From Dendrolimus kikuchii (lineage: Eukaryota; Arthropoda; Insecta; Lepidoptera; Lasiocampidae): DNA of 64,000 nt. Made by a program: the position numbers and the translations under genes. Shown piece after piece: positions 10,516 to 21,340 of this stretch. Every line of letters starts with the position of its first letter. Position 1 is the first letter of the stretch. The stretch lies in NCBI GenBank assembly GCA_019925095.2, contig CM034407.1, positions 1,094,210-1,158,209 of the forward strand, in the 5' to 3' direction. Below the pieces are notes generated by a model. It did not search any database. It was not told the origin of the DNA and saw only the letters and a list, made by a program, of their open reading frames with translations.

Positions 10516-10792
10516 TTTTTTTATGTTTAAGGCTTGGCAACTAGGCCTTTAAGCCAGGCGCCGTTGTATTGTAGGCTACAATCGACGTCATCCACCGGAG
10601 TTCTTGCGAAAACTCGAAAGGCCACATTTGGCTATATAGTTCACATTTCTCGCAAAAACACATAATTGCTACTCAAAAACTATCAATGTCCTACAAAAAA
10701 CTATTGTTAATTTCAGAGTCATTTTACACATTTTTAGAAAATAAAACTGCACAGCGCAACAACGTCTCCTTTCAGTTCCCGCCAAAAACTCC
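10516..10792 (-). mobile_element. SINE-like retroposon, 'GGAGTTTTTGGC' family
   Basis: Minus-strand copy flanked by AATGGCAATGAC (10504-10515) and AATGTCAATGAC (10793-10804), a 12-bp target duplication with one mismatch. The T-run at the left is the poly(A) tail. This copy fixes the family's ends at about 277 bp. Confidence 0.75.
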
Positions 10793-10804
10793 AATGTCAA
10801 TGAC

Positions 10805-11855
10805 TATACTTCTATAATCATAGATTTCGCCAAGGCTACACTGTTTATTTGACTTGAACAATAAACAAAAGATTATATATGCGTGTTTGTGTCACATACA
10901 TGGTAGTGTGTGTAATGTCTTTTTATGTAAGTATAATTTAAAAAAATATAAGCATTCGTCGCTTCTTCTCTATTTAAAACTCTTAGATCATATAAACGTC
11001 TAGATCACGCATCAATTGCACAAAAACGGCCCAAAAACAGTGCACCAAAATTGGTGCACTGGCTTCAGTGGCTTCCCACGCCTGTGAGTGTCGTTTCGAT
11101 TACTTTACTGGTTAGAGCTCTCGCAAAAAAAATAATTATGTCGGCCTGCGCTATTAAAATGTGTCGGAACTATTTTAAAACGGGAAAGGATAAGGATGAG
11201 ATGTCATTTAATCGGAAAACTTAACACTTTTCTCATGATTTCTTTGTAAAAACGTGAAATTTAATTTCGACATTTTCAAGGTTATCGAATTGATTGATGT
11301 TGTCACGTGAGAAGTGAGACTTATTTTCCAAAATTTGGGGACTTTTGTTACGATTTTTTTTTATTTATGAAATATGAATAATTGTAAAAATCTATAGAAA
11401 ACAGACATGTAATGTTTGTGTGTCCGGTTTTCTTAAACTAGTTTATATTACGTTTTAGACTTCCTACGGATCCAAATGTAGCATATTGTTGGACAAGGAG
11501 ATGGATTTTGAAAGGAAATATTTTGAATCATTTTCGGAGATATTTTTACACTATGTTTTTTTATATTTTCTTATCAACGGCACAATTGTATTGAAATAAA
11601 GTACCTAAAATAATTATATATGATCGTAACCGATAAGATGTAAGTTGTGTGAAGGATAATTAGAAAATTTAAGAATACTTAACCATCATATAAAATTATT
11701 TCTAATCTAACCTTAGCGCTTTGGACAATATAAACTTTTTAATGTAACCTTATGACGTTTGACATAGAATTGACAGAGTGCGTGCTGTAAATATCGTCAA
11801 AGAGGATGTAAAAAAAACTGAATATCGTTTAAAGCAGATGCTTCGGTCGGAGTTA
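10805..11855. other. intergenic DNA with one short perfect hairpin
   Basis: No gene was recognised. At 11038-11061 CAGTGCACCAA and TTGGTGCACTG form a perfect 11-bp inverted repeat with a 2-base loop. Confidence 0.3.
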
Positions 11856-12065
11856 TCTGTACTAATATTATAAAGAGGTAAAGTTTGTAAGTTTGTGCCG
11901 TTGTAGGGGGGGGGGGGGGGGTTCTCGGGATCTACTAAACCGATTTTAAAAATTATTTTACTGTTGGAAAGCTACGTTAACAGGGAGTGTCATAGGATAT
12001 ATAACATGACGCTTTATACCACGGGAGCGGGACAGATCGCGGGTGAATCCGCGCCGGGCCGCTAG
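11856..12065 (+). mobile_element. non-autonomous Helitron, 210 bp, both ends
   Basis: The 5' end is A|TCTGTACTAATATTATAAA, the typical TC start with TACTAATATTATAAA. The 3' end is GCGCCGGGCCGCTAG|T. It sits between A and T as Helitrons do. It contains a G-run at about 11907-11921. No Rep/helicase coding. Confidence 0.7.
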
Positions 12066-13565
12066 TAATATTATAGATAATTCTTTATTGTCATAATTAA
12101 GATATTAATTTTGTCTATATTCTGTTAGCTGCATCTACATTAATTCCTAATAAAGAAATAATTTAATATATTAATATGATAAAAAACAAATTTTAGTTCA
12201 TAAAATAATCAAACTGAACTAGTTTGAATAAAAACTTTTGGATATAAATATTTTTATTTTTATAATAGCCCTTTTCAAGTGGTTTAGTTGCTCTTAAGTC
12301 CCTGCATTAAACTATCCAGTGTAACTACCCCGTAGTTCCTACTACTGATATAAACTTTGGATTATACATAAAGCCTACTAACCATTATGAACCTATCGAA
12401 TCGTTCCAAGTCTACTATTACAAATGATTTCATTGACTTTTAGCGCAGGATAATCTGTGGGTTATAAATAGTCATCTAATAACCTTCGTGAACATGATTA
12501 CACACAAAAATAATTTGCCCTTATAAATAGTTTTTTTAGAATTATTACATTAGTATTGGTAATTAACAGACTTATAAATATGTACTAATATCTGTAAAAG
12601 CATTATTGCGAATTAAAATTACTACATGTACTAAAATATGTTATGAATTCATTTGTGCATGTATTTTTTATGGTTCGTTCCAAAGCACACAACTTTTGTT
12701 GCTAATAGTTTATTTAAAAGAAACTAAAACCTCTGAGTAATATTAAATTATAACACATAAAGCAAATAAATCATAACGATCATTTAAACTTTTCACTTAC
12801 ATAAAAAAAAAAAAAATTAAAAATGGGGTAATATTTTTTTCCTGATATCCCGAAAACGCAGAGTGAATTTAGCAACGCTTCGCGTTTTTGATGCCGTTTT
12901 TGCCGGTGTTGTTTGTTAGCAATGCTCTCTCTAGACATGTTATAACTCAATGTTAAAACTATAAGTGTGCGACATTTCATACTCATCCGTCCGCGCAATT
13001 TTCGTAAAAAGGGGTACAAAGTTTTTGCTTCATATTAATATATAGATAATTATTACAACTATACTTTCGTGAAATCTCCTATACCTAAATACATATTAGC
13101 TGCCACATATTTTAGGATGCTAACAATTGCTACCTTGATGTGCCGATTTCATCCAGATGTTTTCTTTCACCGCGTCGATACGCGATAATTAAGAATTCAC
13201 TCCGTCGGGAAATGCAAGTGAGAACTCCTCATCCTTAATAACCTAGGCGGGCCAACGCTTAGAACACTAAGGCCATGATATTGGCAATTATATGCCTAAT
13301 AATAAGCTTTGAAACCTAATTGCAGTGCTTTGATGCATTAGCATACGTAAATTAATGCCTAAATTAGGCTGCCATATTCATAAAGCACCAATCAGTTACC
13401 TATATTAATATTTGGATGCAAAAAAGGGGCATAAATTATCACTGTGGCGACCCAGGGGATAACTTTCTGGCAGAGTAAGCCGGTCTCTATTCGCGGCCAC
13501 TTTTACATAGGCAACCCTATTCCATCATACACAGAAAAAAATAAGCTATGGCATATATATCTATA
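12066..13565. other. intergenic DNA, nothing recognised
   Basis: Largely AT-rich. No coding exon, tRNA or clear repeat was found. An older GC-richer patch at 13140-13260 and 13440-13530 may be decayed transposon sequence, but I cannot name it. Confidence 0.3.
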
Positions 13566-13569
13566 TATG

Positions 13570-14150
13570 TAAAAACTTGCGGCCCCGGCAGACGTTGTCC
13601 TGCCTTTAAAAAATAAAATTCTAGAACCCGATCCCAGAGCCACGTACCGGTTCTAATTGCGAATCTAAACCATCCGGGTACCCACTCAAACACACAAAAA
13701 CAAAATCACCAAAATCGTTCCAGGTGATTAGGAGGATTCCAGAACCCGATCTCAGCGCCACCTACCGGTTCTAATTGTGAATCTAAACCATCCGGGAACT
13801 CACTCAACCCTACTCCGTGATGTTTGCTGGATGAGAGGTGACAACGGTAGACATCTGGCGGGGATAACTGATCGATTGATAGTAAAAAAGATCGCGATGG
13901 AAAAATAGGGGTTGATAGTAGAGGGGTGAAAATTTAGGGTTGTATGTATTTTTTAATGCTGTATCCTAAAAAAAATAAAAATATCTAAAAATTAAAAAAA
14001 AGAATTTAGGGGTGGACTACATTTAGGGGGAAAAAATAGATGTTGTCCGATTCTCAGACCTACCCATTATGCACACAAAATTTCATAAGAATCGGTCAAG
14101 CCGTTTCGGAGGAGTATGGTAACTAACACTGCCACGAGAATTTTATATAT
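13570..14150 (-). mobile_element. degenerate Helitron-like element(s), minus strand
   Basis: The left end GCGGCCCCGGCAGACGTTGT is the complement of the GTCTGCCG...CTAG type of end seen at 63285. The block CGCCACCTACCGG plus AATCTAAACCATCC appears twice (about 13640 and 13760), so two related copies or an internal duplication are present. Confidence 0.45.
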
Positions 14151-14399
14151 TAGATGAATCGCAAAATGTGTTGGTAAGCGCATAACTCAACAACTCCTGG
14201 ACCAATTTGGCCAATTCTTTTTTTTTTAATGTTCGTTGAAGTCCAAGGATGGTTTTCACGGCGAGAAAAGTTCGAATAATTGCCGGGTAACCCCTAAAAA
14301 CAGCCCTTTTCTTTTCCCCTTCCACAAGCGTTTTCTATCTAAAATGTAGATGTAAATGTTAATTTAAACTTTATTGCTATTCAATAAAGTTCATATTAA

Positions 14400-14679
14400 A
14401 TTACAAGCTTCCAATCAGGTTTGAACCCTAAGTTCGCCTCTTAGTTTGAAGCCCTCTGGCAGACATCCCAGTCGGGGTTTTTAGTGGGTCCCAGAAGGGT
14501 GGCCAAAGTTCATGCAAGCGAAGATACTTTGGTCAGCCGAGCTGAACCCCACACCGCCCTATCACCAGGGTGACGGTTCTGTTCAGGAGAATTTTTTGCC
14601 CCGGCTATAAAATAGGTAGGAACAAAAAACTGCCAGATTCCAAATCTTTTTGACAGAACGAAGTCTGTCGGGCCCACTA

Positions 14680-14680
<1 letters not shown>
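14400..14680 (+). mobile_element. Helitron 3' end with strong hairpin
   Basis: The end GACAGAACGAAGTCTGTC (14652-14669) forms a 5-bp stem and is followed by GGGCCCACTAG|T, a canonical Helitron terminus. A (TA)n tract starts at the next base. The 5' boundary is not clear. Confidence 0.55.
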
Positions 14681-14732
<52 letters not shown>

Positions 14733-14748
14733 CACACATATATATAAA
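14681..14748. repeat. (TA)n/(CA)n microsatellite
   Basis: Uninterrupted TA repeats to about 14725, then CA repeats and TATATAAA. It is sandwiched exactly between a Helitron 3' end (14680) and a Helitron 5' end (14749). Confidence 0.9.
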
Positions 14749-15048
14749 TCAATTGCTGTTCGTTAATCTCGCTAAAACTCGAGAACGTATTTGGTTAATT
14801 TTCGTTTTGAATTATTTGAGGAAGGCAACTTTTAAAAGGTAGATAAATATGATAAAAATGCTTAGAATATAGTAAAAATAACAATGTCGCTTTTTTTTTT
14901 AAGTTGATGGCTACAATGCCATTTATGCATTCCCTTAGAAACTATTCCTGTCAAACACCAACACCTGTCAAACATTTGATGTTCGTCCAGTCGTTCAGAA
15001 ATCAACGTTTTGATTCTGAGGCGGTACGAAGTTTGCCGGGTGAGCTAG
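14749..15048 (+). mobile_element. non-autonomous Helitron, 300 bp
   Basis: Starts A|TCAATTGCTGTTCGTTAATC and ends GTTTGCCGGGTGAGCTAG|T. A second, longer copy with the same ends is at 62770-63438. Both copies are preceded by TATATAAA. Confidence 0.65.
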
Positions 15049-15339
15049 TTGATATATAATTTATTTTAAAAACATGTAAACCAAAATGTCAAACTAATAT
15101 TATTTTAAATGAAAATACTAGCGGCCACATTTTTATAGACAACCTAGCAATTATATATATATATATTTTTTTATTACATAAAAAGAAGTCTACGGACTCT
15201 AGTGTTCCGTACCTTTTTTAAATTAGGTTTTAATTGATAATATTGAATTATAATTTAATTGCGCAGATAACTATCTATAAAAACTAGATTTTAATTAAAT
15301 AATACATGAACGTAGTAATCTTGCAGCCGGGTCTCGGTC

Positions 15340-15412
15340 TGAAATGTCTATAGGTGATGGTAACCGCTTTCTATCTCGTGAGCCGTCTGCCTGTCTGCTG
15401 AACTCATGCAAT
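15340..15412 (+). repeat. 305-bp SINE-like family, 3' fragment
   Basis: Matches the last part of the family (GATGGTAACCGCTTTCTATC, GCCGTCTGCCTGTCTGCTGA) with mismatches. Its 5' part is missing. Confidence 0.5.
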
Positions 15413-15585
15413 ATAATACAACATACAGACGAATTTAATTTAATTTTATAGCAAGCATTATTATGTGCAGGAATCGTCTCTTGCCGTTCCCGCCTAGAGC
15501 GCAGGGACCCGCGCTGCCCAAAAGTGATTTGTTTTCGCGTAACAGTCGTGCTGCTCATAGATAATTATTATTCTATTATATAGTG

Positions 15586-15708
15586 ACTCATGAAGATATC
15601 TCAGGAACTATAATACCTATAGACTTGAAATTTGGCATGTGTCCTTTCGCCAAGTAGTGGTCAGCTAAGAACGGATTTTACGGCACGCAAAACGGCCCGC
15701 CCGTTTAT
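15586..15708 (+). repeat. Helitron-like fragment
   Basis: Matches 29230-29363 (AGATATCTCAGGAACTATAA..., GGTCAGCTAAGAACGGAT). The terminal CTAG has become CTAT, directly beside a TA microsatellite. Confidence 0.5.
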
Positions 15709-15712
15709 CAGC

Positions 15713-15713
<1 letters not shown>

Positions 15714-15757
<44 letters not shown>
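15714..15757. repeat. (TA)n microsatellite
   Basis: About 22 uninterrupted TA units adjoining a Helitron-like 3' end. Confidence 0.9.
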
Positions 15758-15761
<4 letters not shown>

Positions 15762-15826
15762 AGTATGTATATAATTTAAGATTCTACTTTTATGCTTTAC
15801 AATGATGTAATGTCTACCGTGACGAT

Positions 15827-16166
15827 ACTGGCGCAGAGTCGAAGCGACGCGACGCGTCATATTTTTCCGCCTAAAGCATATGCATCTCTATTTTTCTATT
15901 ATTTAAGTACAAATTTGTGCTATGTAAATATGGAAGCGCGCGTCGACGCGAGTCGTCGCGCCTATGCGCGCTACGACGCTCGGCTGGAGTCGAGTGGATT
16001 CGCGAGTCGCCGCGCATACTCAGGCGCAGTGACGCGTCAGACGCCGACCACAACGGATAGGCAACAGTGCTGAACCACGACGGCAATGGACGAAGATGAA
16101 GTCTCTGAACTGGTTCCGGCACTGACGCGCACAACGCGCGTCGCGTCGCTTCGACTCTGCGCCAGT
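15827..16166. mobile_element. GC-rich MITE with about 30-bp inverted repeats
   Basis: The left end ACTGGCGCAGAGTCGAAGCG is mirrored by CGCTTCGACTCTGCGCCAGT at the right end. The interior is full of CG words and further GCGTCGACGCG-like palindromes, in strong contrast to the AT-rich surroundings. No target duplication was found and the superfamily is unknown. Open frames within it are by-products of the CG richness. Confidence 0.65.
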
Positions 16167-16635
16167 GTGAGTTGAACCTAAGAGCGCTGGTCTTAACCGA
16201 CCAGCATTATGCTGAGACTGATGGCCCTTTTGGGTCAAAATTATATCAGTCTAGTTTTTAAATTTGTTACCGATTATACTTACTGTATTTATATAATTTG
16301 TCCTAAATAAAATTATTTTCTTTCTTTATTTCTTTCTTCTTTAATTGAGGAAAAAATACTCCGCGTAAAAAGCCTTACTTAATTATAAAGTAATTGGGAT
16401 ATTAATCAATAATTAAAACTTTAATAACATCCTAAACTTTATTATTGTATGAATGAAAATTTAATTCATTTACTTTTTATAGTCCTCTTGAGCTGTTAAT
16501 ATTAACACTGTTTCCATCAAGATGGCTACATCACTTTGGGTTTTTAGTAAGTAACTATATAATCTTATTTTCACCACAATTCCTCTGTGGAAACTAAAGT
16601 CTTCAAATCGGTAACGAATATAATTTCAATTTAAC

Positions 16636-16800
16636 AGGTGGTAGGCATTTGCCAATCGGATGGCTACCACTCCTGGTCTAGTTCCCGTGTCCCTTTATAG
16701 ACTGGCAGCACATTCGTAGCACGTTTGGTGTTAGAAATGTCTATAGGCGGTGATAACCGTTTTCCATCAGGTCTGTCTGCTAAACTCATGCTAATAAAAT
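16636..16800 (+). repeat. 305-bp SINE-like family, diverged partial copy
   Basis: Contains GGTGGTAGGCATTTGCC, GGATGGCTACCACTCCTGG and TCTATAGGCGGTGATAACCG, the middle and 3' end of the family, with many changes. Confidence 0.55.
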
Positions 16801-16852
16801 AAGAACTATATGAAAAAAATACAAACAAATTTCTTTTTAAAACTCATTTATT

Positions 16853-17276
16853 CAATAAAACTACGTTTTAACGATTTTAAGCGCAGTAATTTTATTTGAT
16901 TTTTGCACCGGAACACAAACCATCTTGACTGATAATTTCTTTTATTTTTCCTTCCACCCATTTTAATATTATATAAAATTATTAGACTAGGAATGTTTGC
17001 TGAAGAGTTTCTTGCGCCGCTTCTTCTCTTCAAGCCATAACATGTTGCGAAGCGGTAGTAAATTAGATTAAGCTCCCATAAAATAAATAGTAACCATAAA
17101 CAAAATTAAAACTAAATAATTAAAATGAACTAGTTGGCGGTAGGCTAAGTAAAACTTTAACAATACTCGTTGACACTTGACATCTCTGTCTTCCGTGATC
17201 ACGGCCAAACTCAAATAAATTACCGCGCTTAAAACCGTTAGAACGTAGTTTTATTATGTATACAAGTCGCGAAAAC
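16853..17276 (+). mobile_element. Penelope-like element remnant (copy A)
   Basis: The left end AATAAAACTACGTTTTAACG and right end CGTAGTTTTATT are inverted, as in copies B-D. The body shares TTGCGAAGCGGTAGTAAATT and CGTGATCACGGCCA. The hammerhead region is broken: sequence after GGCCA is deleted. It ends 65 bp before the start codon of the secreted-protein gene. Confidence 0.55.
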
Positions 17277-17340
17277 CTAAGAAGTCAATTATTTATTAGC
17301 CTTAAATGATTAAATTTCGTTTTATGTTCATAGTACGTTG

Positions 17341-17572
17341 ATGATGTTGAAATCAAGCCCTGATATTACTTTCATAGCTCTGGCAACACTAATTGGCTTC
17401 CATTCAGCCAACTCTTACATCCTTCTCACGGCAAATATGGAAGATGTCCATGAAATAGCGAAGCAGATGGTAGAATCACCGGTAGTAGGCCAATTGAACA
17501 ACATATTTAGGCGAGCTGCTACCATGTTCAAACAACAGGTGGAGAATGGACGGAAAAACAGTGATTTTAATG
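17341..17572 (+). CDS. secreted-protein gene, coding exon 1
   Basis: 77 codons plus one base, from the first ATG (two ATGs in tandem) to donor G|GTCTGT. A likely 5'UTR acceptor, TTATGTTCATAG, lies 7 bases upstream, suggesting a non-coding first exon farther away. An alternative donor CAG|GTGGAG at 17539 would give a Met/Lys/Trp-rich tail that looks unnatural. Confidence 0.55.
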
Positions 17573-20261
17573 GTCTGTATTTATCTATATATTAATACGT
17601 GAAGCAAAACACAGCAAAAACTTTGTACCCCTTTTTACAAAAATTGCGCGGACGGAGGAGTATGAAATTTCGCACACTTATAGTTTACTACCTTCTGCCC
17701 GCGACTTAGTCCGCGTGGAATAGTTAAAAAAAACCTGATTTTGAAACATTCTTCATTGGTACTCCGCCCCTATCGGTCTTAGCGTGATGATATATAGCCT
17801 ATAGCCTCCCTCGATAAATGGGCTATCTAACACTGAAAGAATTTTTCAAATCAGACCAGTAGTTGCTGAGATTAGCGCGTTCAATCAAACAAACTCTTGA
17901 GCTTTATGTATTAGTATACTAGCTGTGCCCGCGACGTCGTTCGCGTGGAATTTGTTTTCAAAACCCCCCGACTTTGAAACGTTCTTCATTGATTCTCCGC
18001 CCCTATTGGTCTTAGCGTGATGATATAGCCTATAGCCTTCCTCGATAAATGGGCTATCTAACACTGAAAGAATTTTTCAAATCAGACCAATAGTGCCTGA
18101 GATTAGCGCGTTCAAGCGAACAAACAAACAGACAAACTTTTCAGCTTCATATATTAGTATAAGATATAGAGAAGAAATGCAGAATGCTGCTATTTTTTTT
18201 TAAATTATGCATAAAAAATACATTAAATCCATAAAAACTCGGACACATAGTAGAAGTGAAACTTCAACAGACAAGTGGAAAAACGAATCGCAACAAGATT
18301 TTAACTTGAAGTTTTACGGGCAGATTGTTGACGTACTTGTCCAATTTGAAAACCTGCCACTAATGACGTCATTATTTTCGCTCACGACGACCCGTGTCAA
18401 TAGGTGGGTCGAATAACCGTTCCACTTGAGTTTACGATTGGGACGCCATCGCAATCACAAACAAGTGGAACGGGAAAAATCGTGGTTGTGAACGTGGTCG
18501 TTGTGAGTCTTTTTTATTTTTTTTTGGCCAGGGAAAATCCGTTTGAGGACTAAGTCGCGACAGACACAGAAACCTGGGGGTATGTTCGCGACCTGTGTGA
18601 GTGTGTGGGATTTGCCAGATCGAGTTGGCACTAGCGTGCCCGGTCAGAACCGGTACCACGCTATTGCCACTCCCCAGTTAGGGATACCCACTAAAACCCC
18701 TGGGTGTTCCGTCCTGCGCCTTATGCCAGGGCTACGGGAAATGGGCTGCCCGACTCCGCAGTGCCCTGGCAGGCGTGGTCCCCCCTCACGTCGTTGTGAG
18801 GCTCTAATGGAACGTAGCCTATAAGATACGACGTATATGAGTAGAGATGGCATAATAAATAAATAACGAAGGAACGAATGATTTAAATTGTTAAAATGAA
18901 CGATTGAATTGAAGTATGATTCACTAGTAGAATATAATTCTAAAGAAAACTAGTACTACCACTGGTACTATATTATGTCTTAATAATAATTGTAGTGATG
19001 AGAATTGTGTTTGTGGATGAATTATTGGTACTTAAAAAAGCTCCAAAATTTCTCTTGACTTAATTTTTTACCCCGAAAGTCTCCTCAAAGAATATTACCC
19101 CCGAATCTCTCCCAAAGTTGAAAAAACCCGGTCTCCCGGAAACCCCCCCATCTGGTAACACTGCGGGAGGCCGCGATATGCGAGCCGAGCGCCGGGGGTG
19201 TAGGGGAGCCGCAGGGAACACGGAGACTCTTACGGCTTGTACTTGTATTTTATCCGTGCAGGAACGGAGAAAGAATACAATTTCCTGCGGCCGGGCGGCC
19301 TGTCGTAAGAGGCGACTTAACAACCTACAGCCAGGTGGTAGGGAATTTGCCCGACTGGATGGCTACCACCCCTGATCTAAAGTATGTCGCCATAACAACC
19401 ATGAATTGTGTTCCGGTATTAGTGACCAGGTTCCAGTCTCCCTTAAGAGAGCAGCAGCGCTTTTGTAACACCTTTGGTGTTGGATATGTCCATACACGAT
19501 GGTCACCGCTATCCATCAAGTAGGCCGTCTGCCTGTCTGCTGAACTACTGCAATAAAAAAAATAAAAATAAAAAAAATCTCCCGCACGGGCTGAAGGGAC
19601 AGGGGGTAACGCGAAGCCCCGCGCACGTATGCTTTTGCAGCGCTATATGGGTTTGCTTTAATTTAAAAGTTTAATTTTTTTAGAGCTTTAAGTAAGTGCT
19701 TGTTTTTACAAATATTTTTTACTATTAATTTGTTTAACATTTGTTCTTTTATAATATGTAAAAGTATTAGAATTCAATGTAAAATGTGTTCGCATCCTTA
19801 CGTGTTAACGACGAAGGAATACATCGTGATGAAACCTGCACGTTGAGATAACTAACCGATGTGTCAAACCCGCCAATCCGCCTTAGACAAGCGATACCGA
19901 ACCGGCTCATGAGTTACATAGATTGTTAAAATTGAACTTAGGTCACTTTGATTTATAAAAAGGCAAAGGAGAATTAGGCCATCATGGTTCTTTAATTTTT
20001 TACAAAATTTGGAAACGTAAATTTTAACGACTTTCAAAGAATTATTTTTTACTCTTATACTGTCCTTATCTAGGAAATCGTGACCGTCGTTTCCGGGCCG
20101 AAGATACGGATGATGTACAGGATGAAAAGCATGAAAGCAACGGCAGTGAAGAAAATCCAAAAGTGGTCAGACGTAACCAAGACGACGAAGCTTTGGTCGC
20201 GTTGGGCAAGAATGCAAGCTTCTATCTCAATTCTATAAAAAAGATATTTGACAATATCTAA
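17341..20261 (+). CDS. small secreted protein gene, two coding exons (unrecognised family)
   Basis: Joining 17341-17572 to 20074-20261 gives 139 residues. Residues 1 to about 25 (MMLKSSPDITFIALATLIGF then HSANS) look like a signal peptide. Next comes an amphipathic stretch (EDVHEIAKQMVESPVVGQL), an acidic middle (AEDTDDVQDEKHESNGSEE), and a C-terminal ALVALGKNASFYLNSIKKIF with one N-glycosylation site (NAS) and basic pairs RR and KK. Splice phase matches (1/1), and a polyadenylation signal follows the stop by 18 bases. The donor (G|GTCTGT) is weak. I do not recognise the family; the basic pairs would permit propeptide cleavage but prove nothing. An extra internal exon cannot be excluded. Confidence 0.55.
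17685..17918 (-). mobile_element. Helitron-like element, tandem copy 1
   Basis: Minus-strand element with CTTCTGCCCGCGACTTAGTC at its 3' end and TATTAGTATA at its 5' end. It is head-to-tail with the next copy and highly similar to it, but has lost the CTAG terminus. Confidence 0.55.
17919..18164 (-). mobile_element. non-autonomous Helitron, 246 bp, tandem copy 2
   Basis: Read on the minus strand it begins TCTTATACTAATATATGAAG and ends CGACGTCGCGGGCACAGCTAG. The GC hairpin before CTAG is the Helitron signature. It lies inside the intron of the secreted-protein gene. Confidence 0.65.
18508..18789 (-). mobile_element. short LINE 3'-end or SINE insertion with 11-bp target duplication
   Basis: Minus-strand retroposon: the T-run at 18508-18526 is its tail, and GTCGTTGTGAG flanks it at 18497-18507 and 18790-18800. 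Its sequence includes ATACCCACTAAAACC, a phrase also present in the R1-like 3'UTRs (about 390-410), so it probably belongs to a related LINE. Confidence 0.65.
19253..19577 (+). repeat. 305-bp SINE-like retroposon family, full-length copy
   Basis: Begins ATCCGTGCAGGAACGGAG, ends CTACTGCAATAAAAAAAATA. Full length and in the intron of the secreted-protein gene. Confidence 0.7.
20074..20261 (+). CDS. secreted-protein gene, coding exon 2 (last)
   Basis: Acceptor TGTCCTTATCTAG precedes 20074. Two bases complete a Gly codon, then NRDRRFRAEDTDD and onward to TAA at 20259-20261. The exon is more GC-rich than its flanks and is followed at once by AT-rich 3'UTR. Confidence 0.55.
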
Positions 20262-20279
20262 ATATATTTAAATGCTTTC

Positions 20280-20285
20280 AATAAA
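20280..20285 (+). terminator. polyadenylation signal AATAAA (secreted-protein gene)
   Basis: AATAAA 18 bases after the stop codon, in an otherwise AT-rich 3'UTR. Confidence 0.5.
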
Positions 20286-20322
20286 TGTCCTTATAAATAT
20301 ATAATGCTCTAATTTGCAATTA

Positions 20323-20425
20323 CATACATACATAACTTCACGCCAGTTTCCTTGCGGGGTAGGCACGAGCAACAGAGCGCCATTTAGGCTTATTCTTACA
20401 CACCTCACTTGCTTCTTTGCAATAA
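20323..20425 (-). repeat. non-LTR retrotransposon tail fragment with (TACA)n
   Basis: Minus-strand copy of the family at 2588: it encodes [20 protein letters not shown] and has a short (TACA)n tail at its left end. Confidence 0.6.
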
Positions 20426-20714
20426 CAGTTTTTAAATAACATTTCTGTGGTGTTATTGCTTGACTCTCTAACTTCGTCGTGCGACGTAAATCTTAAAATA
20501 TAAGAACTTGTTATTTTAACAACAGCGATGTGATATTTTTTGTAAAAATAAATACCCTGACCTAATAGAGAAACCAGATGAAACCGTAACCTCAGAAGTA
20601 ATGTAAATGATGCAGTAATGATGTTAAAATAATTCAATTACCTCCGAGATTTTGGCAGGATTTGAAGAATTATGTTGTGCTGTGTAAATTTATTTTTTAA
20701 TAATAATATAATAT

Positions 20715-21340
20715 AACCGCAGTGGGGCTTTGTGGCGTAGCCTTAGGTGAGTAGCGACACCTTGTACCTGACTCCGGGGGCCAAGACAAGGCCCCCACCT
20801 CCGTGCTTGCCTTAGCCAGCTGGCATGGAGTGGAGATCGCTAGAGCTAAGACTCAAGCTCCAGGGGTAGAAGTGATAAATGGCATCACGTCAGAAGTAGC
20901 TTCGGTGAACCTGCAGCCCACCTCTCTACACCCCTTAGCCACTCCCACCCATGTTGCCCCTGCCTTCTATGGCATTTTTTGGGGCCCATGCAGGGAGTGG
21001 CGAGTCACCGTCTGCCCATTTTTCCATGTTCTCCGAACATTGCGATGGGCAGACGCCATAGTCCCCATATTCCCAGACCCCTAGTACCACTAGCAGTTCA
21101 CCCCAATAGCCCGGTACTTTTTGTCCTCATTTCCCACAATAGTCCTACACTGGCCGGGGCTTGTCTTTGGGTGCATTACTATATGTTGTAGACAGGGATA
21201 ATCTCCGGTCAGTGTCACGCCACATTTACATTAACTTTGTCAAAGAGCCTCTACGTGTTGGCTTTCTCATGGCCCCACGCAAGCCTTCCAAAAGTACGGA
21301 ACATTTTTATGGCCCGTGGTCTACAAAGACATACATTATT
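20715..21340. other. GC-rich repeat-like block, unassigned
   Basis: Markedly richer in GC than its flanks, with phrases such as GGGGGCCAAGACAAGGCCCC and GGCCCATGCAGGGAGTGGCG resembling LINE 3' regions. The last part shares the 'GGCCCGTGGTCT' type phrase with 29155-29170. No frame with convincing domains was found. Confidence 0.3.

Noticed and set aside
15295..16238. Several overlapping frames around the CG-rich MITE
   Set aside because: Open frames on all strands arise from CG richness and lack of TA-containing stops; no homology or splice signals.
17539..20228. Alternative splicing of the secreted-protein gene using donor CAG|GTGGAG at 17539
   Set aside because: It would read exon 2 in a Met/Lys/Trp-rich frame unlike a normal protein and stop before the natural-looking end; the phase-1 model is preferred.
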